DNA from: an uncultured Armatimonadota bacterium
GTDB taxonomy: Bacteria; Armatimonadota; Armatimonadia; Armatimonadales; Armatimonadaceae
Reading direction: 5' to 3'
Length of the DNA stretch: 6,057 bases
Assembly (NCBI GenBank): GCA_903924445.1
Contig: CAIYBQ010000367.1
Location: forward strand, 1 to 6,057
The notes beneath the pieces were generated by a model. That model ran no database searches and was not told the DNA's origin. It worked only from the letters and a program-made list of their open reading frames with translations. Positions 1-5,577 of this stretch are shown here, one piece after another (the stretch's first letter is position 1; each line of letters opens with the position of its first letter). The translations under genes were made by a program, and so were the position numbers.

Positions 1-231
1 CATCAGTGCGTAGACGCCGATACCGCGCTGGTAGGCAAATCCACTCGAGCCCAGAATGGCGACCGCCGTCATATTGGTGCCGAAAATGGACAAGAGGAAG
101 ACCATTGGTCCCAGTTTTCGACTGGCGACAAAGAAGTCTTCACCACTCCCGGTAGAGCCTTTACGGAATGCGAAAATACCGATGTAAAGCACGACTGCCA
201 AGTAAGCAAAGACGATAAGTGCTGGAATCAT
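1..231 (-). CDS. Sodium:solute symporter (SSS family), N-terminal 77 residues (3' end outside window)
   Basis: The ATG at 231..229 overlaps the stop of E as ATGA, and the frame stays open to base 1. The visible protein has a first transmembrane helix at about 2-22 (IPALIVFAYLAVVLYIGIFA). A loop with GSGEDFFVASRKLGP (28-42) follows, which is the conserved D/E-x-F-x-A-x-R-x-L-G segment of SSS transporters. A second helix covers about 43-61 (MVFLLSIFGTNMTAVAILG) and leads into GSSGFAYQRGIG (61-72), the conserved start of the core near the Na+ site region. Family members are inner-membrane Na+-coupled importers of sugars, carboxylates, amino acids or vitamins, usually about 450-600 residues. The substrate cannot be told from this fragment. 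Pairing with E is typical of the subgroup that carries a small companion protein. Confidence 0.88.
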   Translation of the reverse strand, partial: MIPALIVFAYLAVVLYIGIFAFRKGSTGSGEDFFVASRKLGPMVFLLSIFGTNMTAVAILGSSGFAYQRGIGVYALM

Positions 232-440
232 GCTGTCACCTCATCGTCATCATCAAGGTTTTTAGGCCAGGCATACTTCACTAGAATTGCCATCGTTCCG
301 CTTGCCAGCAGTGAGTAACCCACGTGGTATGCGAGACCCACTGGAAGGAAGCCAAACACAAGGGAGGCATCCTTCCAGTTCCAGATATCGTGATGCAGCA
401 CGAGAACGGCTGCAACCAACAATGCGAGACCAATCTTCAT
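228..440 (-). CDS. Small two-helix membrane protein, DUF3311-like, 70 aa
   Basis: The start ATG at 440..438 follows the stop of D by 3 nt, and the stop TGA at 230..228 overlaps the start of F. There are two hydrophobic segments, about residues 3-15 (IGLALLVAAVLVL) and 27-55 (LVFGFLPVGLAYHVGYSLLA onwards). A HHDIWNWKD loop lies between them, and KYAWPK follows the second. The tail is acidic (DDDDE at 63-67). Length, two helices and the GFLPVGLAYH core match my memory of DUF3311 proteins, which are usually encoded right beside a sodium:solute symporter, as here with F. The likely role is a small accessory subunit or stabiliser of that symporter in the inner membrane, comparable in arrangement (not in proven homology) to YhdT beside PanF. 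The very strong ribosome site and tight coupling on both sides support a real gene. The family assignment is from memory. Confidence 0.85.
   Translation of the reverse strand: MKIGLALLVAAVLVLHHDIWNWKDASLVFGFLPVGLAYHVGYSLLASGTMAILVKYAWPKNLDDDDEVTA
237..242 (-). promoter_or_regulatory. Ribosome binding site for F inside the end of E
   Basis: GAGGTG lies 5 nt before the F start codon, within the Glu-Val codons near the end of E. Together with the ATGA overlap it fixes the start of F and implies that the small protein and the transporter are made together. Confidence 0.65.
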
Positions 441-443
441 GGA

Positions 444-2135
444 TTAGTCCTCCTTTACAGCGCTGCGGCCATCCACAAGGCATGCTGTGACTTCTCGATG
501 TTCCGCACGGGCTTTCGCAGCATTTGTTTCCATCCGTGCGAGCTGAGCTTTGGCTACTGCAGACTTATGATCGACAGGTGCCTGTGCCGTTTTTGATTTT
601 CCAATGGCATACAAGTGCGTAGGCGTCGCTACGTACAACGTCCCGTTGGCGGCGACTGATGTTGAATAGACCGGTGCACGCATGTCGTAGCGCCCGAGCT
701 CCTTCATCTGCTTGGTGGCTGCAAGGACGATGACATCACCATCCTCGGTACCGACGTAAAGCTTGCCATCTGCAACCAAGGTGCTTGCCCAAATATGGCT
801 CTTAGAATCGAAGACCCAATATGGCTTGCCCGTGGTCACATCAACGCAGTGGATAAAGCCACTGAAGTCAGCAACAAACATCAGATTTCCGACAATGCTT
901 GGCGTCGACAAGGAGCGATGAATCTTGTCATAGCGCCAAACTAGACCTGTCTTCTGGAAGTTTCCACGCTTGGAAGGATCAATACAGACCAGACTGCCAA
1001 GTCCCTCACCGTGCTCAGGATCCTGTCCGATTGGGACGTAGACTTTTTCCTTGTACAGCACAGGGGTGGCAATGACTTCCGATGGTCCATTGAATGTCGC
1101 GTACTTGATGGGCTTACCTGTTTTATCCTTGCGATACGTCGCAGGATTACAGTCAAACCTCCACAGCTCATCCATGACTTCAAAGTTGCCTTTGAGTGTG
1201 GTCTTAGTGTCAAGTCCGTAGCAATAGCCATCCCCGCCACCGAAGATCACGATGTCCTTGCCGCTTACCTGACCACCGGCTGCACTGGACCAGTTCGAGT
1301 GAAGGGTTCGGCCGGACACTCCGGAGTTTTCCTCACCAAGCAGGGCGCCCGTGTTCTTGTCAAGCATCGCCAAGGCAGGAGCCTTGGGGTTTGGCATATT
1401 GGTGTGGGTCCAGTCGACGCCATTGGATGTCGTCACAATCACCTTGTCGCCAACAATCAGTGGACCGCAGTTGGTGATGTTGTGTGGGAATACACCGAGC
1501 TCGCGGCGCATGTCAAAGCGCCAGAGGATGTCCGCATCCTGTGGACCCATCGTGACGGATTGCTTTGTCCCAAGCGTTGAATACTTGGCCTCATCCTGAT
1601 AGGGACCATCGTTTCCGTTGGCCATCCCGTTGAGATCAAGGCACAAAACTTCGCAGCGGTTGGTTACCACATAGACCTTGTCGCCATCAATGGCAGGGGA
1701 TGAACACAAGCCAAGAAATTCCCAGTCTGAAATTTTGCCAGTGCCAAGTTTTGGAATAGCGAGCTGCCACAGCATCTTGCCAGATTGCTCTTCAAGACAT
1801 AGCAGGACAGCACGGTCTCCCGTAAAGCGCGGGTCCCGTGGCACTTCATTATTGGTACCAATGAGGACTTTGCCCTTGGCAATGGTCATGTTGCCATAGG
1901 TTTGTGAGCCAAGCTTGGCGACCCACTTGACATTGCGTGTTGTCGCCATGTCAATTTCTTCAGAACCCTGGACATAGCGTCCAGCATCCCAAGTCTGTGG
2001 GAGCCCAACCTCAGGGGAGACCATGTTTCTGGAGGATGTTCCTCCCCAGAATGGCCAGTCTGCGGCATTGCCGACCAATGGAACAATCGCCGAGATGGCA
2101 ATGGTGATAGCAGGAGCTAAGAAAGATTTTCGCAT
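444..2135 (-). CDS. Exported PQQ-like beta-propeller protein D, 563 aa
   Basis: The start ATG is at 2135..2133 with a well-spaced GAGGA, and the stop is TAA at 446..444. Residues 1-24 are a signal peptide: R2/K3, a hydrophobic stretch 5-21, and a GNA|AD cleavage site. The mature protein begins WPFWGGTSSRNMVSPEVGLP (27-46), followed by NVKWVAKLGSQTYGN (68-82) and GTNNEVPRDPR (93-103). This wording recalls a propeller family I associate with Planctomycetota. Blade motifs are at 113-123 (CLEEQSGKMLW) and 430-440 (CVDVTTGKPYW). Other recognisable strands are CSSPAIDGDKVYVVTNRCEV (144-163), GVFPHNITNCGP (214-225) and the last blade LYVATPTHLYAIGK (500-513). A charged tail rich in Ala, Lys, Glu and Arg follows the fold (about 514-563). 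There is no CxxCH motif and no adjacent Cys pair, so neither haem binding nor a classical PQQ dehydrogenase site is indicated. The location should be periplasmic; the ligand is unknown. It is only distantly like A, B and C, so it is not a recent copy. Confidence 0.9.
   Translation of the reverse strand: MRKSFLAPAITIAISAIVPLVGNAADWPFWGGTSSRNMVSPEVGLPQTWDAGRYVQGSEEIDMATTRNVKWVAKLGSQTYGNMTIAKGKVLIGTNNEVPRDPRFTGDRAVLLCLEEQSGKMLWQLAIPKLGTGKISDWEFLGLCSSPAIDGDKVYVVTNRCEVLCLDLNGMANGNDGPYQDEAKYSTLGTKQSVTMGPQDADILWRFDMRRELGVFPHNITNCGPLIVGDKVIVTTSNGVDWTHTNMPNPKAPALAMLDKNTGALLGEENSGVSGRTLHSNWSSAAGGQVSGKDIVIFGGGDGYCYGLDTKTTLKGNFEVMDELWRFDCNPATYRKDKTGKPIKYATFNGPSEVIATPVLYKEKVYVPIGQDPEHGEGLGSLVCIDPSKRGNFQKTGLVWRYDKIHRSLSTPSIVGNLMFVADFSGFIHCVDVTTGKPYWVFDSKSHIWASTLVADGKLYVGTEDGDVIVLAATKQMKELGRYDMRAPVYSTSVAANGTLYVATPTHLYAIGKSKTAQAPVDHKSAVAKAQLARMETNAAKARAEHREVTACLVDGRSAVKED
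448..456 (-). promoter_or_regulatory. Near-perfect Shine-Dalgarno for E inside the last codons of D
   Basis: AAAGGAGGA reads on the minus strand 7 nt before the E start codon, nearly the full anti-16S complement. It is formed by the final Val-Lys-Glu-Asp codons of D and ends just before or within its TAA stop. It is the best site in the window and suggests that E, and F by coupling, is translated well independently of D. Confidence 0.8.
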
Positions 2136-2141
2136 CGTGAT

Positions 2142-2147
2142 ATCCTC
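2142..2147 (-). promoter_or_regulatory. Ribosome binding site for D overlapping the stop codon of C
   Basis: GAGGAT on the minus strand ends 6 nt before the D start codon and shares bases with the TGA of C (2148..2146). The overlap supports coupled translation of C and D and confirms the chosen start of D. Confidence 0.65.
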
Positions 2148-4422
2148 AGCGGTTCGACTTTACAGAAATATTATCTACGTAGACTTTGTACAGACTTTGT
2201 GGCGAAAAGCCAAAAATGCCTGGTGAGCCTTGTCGGTGAACATTTTTGTGTTTCACCTCAATCGTCCACTTTGCTGGCTCAGGTTGGCCCTTTGGCCAAA
2301 CCTTCGCACGGACAATGCCTGTGCCATCCGGTTGCACATCGACACGCGCAGTCATCACATACCAAGTCTCAGGCTCCATCTTGAATGGAACAACTGCCTT
2401 GATACGCTCTTGGTTCGAGTTAATTTCGAGCTCCTGTGCGTTGCCATTCAAGACGACATAGTAGCGCTGGCAAACCAGTCCAACGGTTGACATTGTGCGC
2501 TTCGATCCATCCGCTCGGACTTCAGCCGTGATGGTGTAGTCCTTTTCATCCGGATGTCCAAAGAACACCGTCGCGCGCTGGAAGAAGATGTTGTCGAGGG
2601 TCTTTGCGAACACCTTGGATGTGTCGAGGTCACGGACATCAAATTTTCCACGTGCGCCAATCCATGGCAGCGGCGGGTACGCAAACAAAGGACCCGGTTC
2701 GTAGACATCTGGTTCTGTTGGCGTGAAGTTTTCAAAGTCGATGTTGAACGGAAGGGGTTGCACACTTCGTCCACGCAGCGTTCCGCTTAGTGGGCCAATC
2801 GTCGCTTTGTAGGCTCCAGCGCTTGGCGCTCCTGCCGTAAACACGCCGTTGTTGTCAAATGCACCATCGAGGGTCGACTTGACTTTCGCCGTCGGAGGGA
2901 CAAACGAAGCAAATGTGGCATCGGTGACTGGAAGTTCCTTAACTGGAAGTCCATTTGCATCAACGCTACGAATGCGTACCTTTGCTTTGTCTCCGGTTCG
3001 GAGCAGCAGCTCGTTCGGGATTACCTGAAGGCTTGTCGCAGGACCCGGTGCTGGATACTTTGCGACATCTTTTGGAAGACCAGCGGTCTGGTTCTTAGGC
3101 ACAATCGGGTTACCAAAGCAGTACAAGCCGCCCGTTGTGAAGACATAGACACGGCCATTCCATACGGCTGGTGCACCGATTCCGCGGCCTGCAAGCTGGG
3201 TTTTGGAGAGGATGATGCCCTTGGTTGCCGTCGGCTTAATGACGTAGAGCATGCCATTTTGGAATGGGATGTAGAGCTTGCCATCCGCGTAGGTTGGGGA
3301 TGCGTGGAGCTGATCCGGCGCGAGCTTTAGGGTCCAAATAACGGCCCCGGTGTTTGCATTGACTGCGTTCAGCTGACCGGTCGCGGTGGTTTCGTAAAGG
3401 GTGTCTCCAACGAGGACTGGTGTGGATGAAACAGCTGTGAGCTTGTTACGCCAGACCTCCGCAGTCTTGTCAAGCGCTGGTGGCTCGCCTTCGACGGGAG
3501 TTACTTTGGCATCGACTTTGACCGCAAGCATACGGCCTTTTTCCGATGAATCAAGGTTTTCATCCCCGTGGATGCCAATCACTTTTCCCTTGTGCAGCAC
3601 GACAGTGGCATTCATTCCACCTGCGCTGACGGGGAGACGCCAGATCGTCTGACCGTTGCGCGCATTAACGCAGACCAGGGAACCATCCCCAGATCCCGTG
3701 TAGAGCACGCGCTTTCCATTCAGCCAGCCGAATATTGGACGACCAAAGGTGTTGTCCTTCGGGGCCTTACCTGGGCTTGCACTCCAAACAATCTCACCGG
3801 TTTTCTTGTCAAAGGCATACAAACGGTCCATCGCAGGACCATCCGCGCCCCAGTTACTTGTGACGCCACGGATAATGACCAAATCCTTTTCAATCGTCGG
3901 CGCACCCGTACGGCCATTGGTGAATGTCAGACGCCCAAACGCTTCCATCATCGGAATACGGAAGACGAGCTTGCCCTCAGCTGTGTAGGCAACAAACTCG
4001 CCAGCGGATGTCATCACGTAGACATTTCCAGTTTCGGCATCCACGGTTGGGCTACCGATGGTGTAGCGATCATAGGTGATGTCCGAGAGGAAGTCATTGA
4101 AACCATGCTCCCAGAGGATTTTTCCTGTGTCAGCACTTGCGCAAAATAGGACTTCCTGCAAATCGGGTCCAGTGCCGCGATAGCCAAAGCCGTAGACTTT
4201 GTTTCCTGCGACAACAGGCGTGCCACCACCCGCGATCTTTATCGTCCAGCGGTGAACCGGTGTGCCGAGCGCCAGATTTTCAGGCAGTCCCTTTTCACGG
4301 CTTACGCCAATTCCTTCCGGGCCACGCCAGTTCAACCAACCATCGACATCCGCAAATGCAGCCGATGACATCATCAGCGCTGCCGCCATCATGGTTCCCG
4401 TAAGATTTCGCATATACTTCAT
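2146..4422 (-). CDS. Exported PQQ-like beta-propeller protein C with Ig-like and lectin-like C-terminal domains, 758 aa
   Basis: Residues 1-24 form a signal peptide: basic K2/R5, a hydrophobic core around 11-18, and an AFA|DV signal peptidase I site after A24. The mature part begins with WLNWRGPEGIG (29-39). The propeller spans about 25-440, with blade motifs at 94-104 (CASADTGKILW), 203-213 (AFDKKTGEIVW), 251-261 (CVNARNGQTIW) and 353-363 (AVNANTGAVIW). Residues about 463-555 resemble a bacterial Ig-like domain (SLQVIPNELLLRTGDKAKVR, then GVFTAG). Residues about 556-755 resemble a concanavalin A-like jelly-roll domain (FFQRATVFFG at 613-622, TWYVMTARVDV at 686-696, GIFGFSPQ at 735-742, ending VYVDNISV). 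I remember this three-part layout from proteins of Planctomycetota and Verrucomicrobiota. It should act in the periplasm or at the cell surface, and the last domain could bind glycans, though this is unproven. The gene lies 6 nt after B and 10 nt before D. Start choice is uncertain: Met4 (ATG at 4413) is better placed for the ribosome and would give 755 residues. Confidence 0.9.
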   Translation of the reverse strand: MKYMRNLTGTMMAAALMMSSAAFADVDGWLNWRGPEGIGVSREKGLPENLALGTPVHRWTIKIAGGGTPVVAGNKVYGFGYRGTGPDLQEVLFCASADTGKILWEHGFNDFLSDITYDRYTIGSPTVDAETGNVYVMTSAGEFVAYTAEGKLVFRIPMMEAFGRLTFTNGRTGAPTIEKDLVIIRGVTSNWGADGPAMDRLYAFDKKTGEIVWSASPGKAPKDNTFGRPIFGWLNGKRVLYTGSGDGSLVCVNARNGQTIWRLPVSAGGMNATVVLHKGKVIGIHGDENLDSSEKGRMLAVKVDAKVTPVEGEPPALDKTAEVWRNKLTAVSSTPVLVGDTLYETTATGQLNAVNANTGAVIWTLKLAPDQLHASPTYADGKLYIPFQNGMLYVIKPTATKGIILSKTQLAGRGIGAPAVWNGRVYVFTTGGLYCFGNPIVPKNQTAGLPKDVAKYPAPGPATSLQVIPNELLLRTGDKAKVRIRSVDANGLPVKELPVTDATFASFVPPTAKVKSTLDGAFDNNGVFTAGAPSAGAYKATIGPLSGTLRGRSVQPLPFNIDFENFTPTEPDVYEPGPLFAYPPLPWIGARGKFDVRDLDTSKVFAKTLDNIFFQRATVFFGHPDEKDYTITAEVRADGSKRTMSTVGLVCQRYYVVLNGNAQELEINSNQERIKAVVPFKMEPETWYVMTARVDVQPDGTGIVRAKVWPKGQPEPAKWTIEVKHKNVHRQGSPGIFGFSPQSLYKVYVDNISVKSNR

Positions 4423-4426
4423 TCCT
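4423..4426 (-). promoter_or_regulatory. Ribosome binding site bearing on the start of C
   Basis: AGGA directly abuts the first ATG of C (4422..4420), with no spacing at all, but lies 9 nt before the second in-frame ATG (4413..4411). The spacing therefore favours starting at Met4, which still leaves an intact signal peptide (MRNLTGTMMAAAL). The longer start remains possible if ribosomes reach it by coupling from the B stop codon 6 nt upstream. Confidence 0.4.
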
Positions 4427-4428
4427 AA

Positions 4429-5577
4429 CTATGCCCGCTTCAGGTCCACACAGACCGCCGTGCCTTCGTGGCTACGGGCATACAAACATCCACCTGCGAG
4501 TGTCGGATGGCTCCAGCAGGTTCCACTTAGAATCGAACTTCGTGAGCGCTCGGTAAGCTTGAGCGGATCAGCATCGAGGAGAATCAGTTCACCCCGCTCG
4601 CTTAGAACGATGAGGAGACCATCGGCCATGATCAAACCGCCCTTGCCGATGCCTCTAAGGGCCCATTTCTCCGCACCAGAGCGTGCATCCAAGCAACGTA
4701 ATGTGTTCTCATCGTTGCCGAAGAGGTGACCACCGCTGAGGATACAGGTGTTGAAGTGGTTCCGCATCGTGCGGGATTCCCAGAGCTGCTTTGGTGTTCC
4801 GCCTGCCAAGCTAACGAGGGCTCCGCCTTTGCCATAGTTGGATGCGATAAACACATCATCACCGATGAAGATGGGGTCCGCAGCGTTGACATCGTAGGAT
4901 GTTTGCCATGGGAAGGCCCAGAGCTTGCGCCCAGTCTGCGGGTCAACGCCCACCAACTCCTTGCCAGAGAAGACTGCGAGGATTGTTTTTCCACCGATGG
5001 TTGTCTTAACTGGTGTCGCGTAACCGGTTGGGCCTCCGCCGCTGGCCCAGACAATCTTTCCGGTCGCGCGGTCAAGTGCTGCCCCGGTTACCCCGATATT
5101 TACATATACCCGGTTGCCATCCACCAGTGTAGATCCAGAGAATCCCCACGTCGGAATAGGACAGCGGGTTTCTGCTGCGACCGCCCGCTGCCAGACAAGC
5201 TTGCCGGTGTCCGCTCTGAGAGCATAAACAACACCTTCACGGCTGACGGAATAGACGATGCCACCAACGACGCAAGGGGTTGCGCGTGGTCCGCCGTAGT
5301 CACCGGGTGAGCAAGGGTAGGAATACTTCCAGATGAGCTTGCCTGTTTTTGCATTGAGGGCAGCGATTGTGTCCGTTCCCGCAACATTGCCACTGACAAC
5401 GGCACGGCCATCGGCGACTGCGATCGTAGACCATCCCTCGCCAATTTGTGCTGTCCAGAGCTGCTTGGGTTTACCGCTTGGAAACTTCCGAAGGAGTCCC
5501 TTTTCAGAGCTCGTGCCGTTGCCGTTTGGTCCACGCCAAACTGGCCAACTCTCAGATGAAGAACCCGGACCTATCAT
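4429..5577 (-). CDS. PQQ-like beta-propeller protein B, 382 aa, no visible signal peptide
   Basis: The start is set at the ATG 5577..5575, which overlaps the stop of A as ATGA; the stop is TAG at 4431..4429. A longer start at 5664 exists, but its extra 29 residues are the conserved C-terminus of A read in another frame and contain no hydrophobic run. The protein opens with WPVWRGPNGNG (11-21), the usual opening of this propeller family. It has regular blade motifs: ALNAKTGKLIW (73-83), ALRADTGKLVW (119-129), ALDRATGKIVW (167-177), GVDPQTGRKLW (210-220) and CLDARSGAEKW (295-305). It ends with a standard last blade, so the fold looks complete. Residues 271-378 align with the end of A, so the two are paralogues. 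The N-terminus (MIGPGSSSES) has no signal peptide, which is odd for a family that is normally exported. B may be cytoplasmic, mis-started, or joined to A. Function unknown; a BamB-like scaffold or ligand-binding role is only an analogy. Confidence 0.88.
   Translation of the reverse strand: MIGPGSSSESWPVWRGPNGNGTSSEKGLLRKFPSGKPKQLWTAQIGEGWSTIAVADGRAVVSGNVAGTDTIAALNAKTGKLIWKYSYPCSPGDYGGPRATPCVVGGIVYSVSREGVVYALRADTGKLVWQRAVAAETRCPIPTWGFSGSTLVDGNRVYVNIGVTGAALDRATGKIVWASGGGPTGYATPVKTTIGGKTILAVFSGKELVGVDPQTGRKLWAFPWQTSYDVNAADPIFIGDDVFIASNYGKGGALVSLAGGTPKQLWESRTMRNHFNTCILSGGHLFGNDENTLRCLDARSGAEKWALRGIGKGGLIMADGLLIVLSERGELILLDADPLKLTERSRSSILSGTCWSHPTLAGGCLYARSHEGTAVCVDLKRA

Noticed and set aside
1011..1580. 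Plus-strand open frame of 189 codons opposite D
   Set aside because: It lies wholly inside the well-supported D gene, its translation has no recognisable domain, and no good ribosome site or neighbouring plus-strand gene was seen. It is a shadow of D codon usage.
2181..2200. Short direct repeat AGACTTTGT, twice, three bases apart start to end
   Set aside because: It is nine bases long, lies inside the coding end of C in two different frames, and has no further copies that I saw. It is most likely chance.
3568..4149. Plus-strand open frame of 193 codons opposite C
   Set aside because: It is fully antisense to the propeller part of C, has no domain-like pattern, and conflicts with a clear family match on the other strand.
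4423..4428. Possible promoter or terminator between genes
   Set aside because: All intergenic gaps are 3-10 nt, too short for either. No inverted repeat with a T-run was seen at any gene end.
4726..5310. Plus-strand open frame of 194 codons opposite B
   Set aside because: It is antisense to conserved blades of B, and its composition does not look like a real protein (scattered Cys and Arg, no hydrophobic core pattern).
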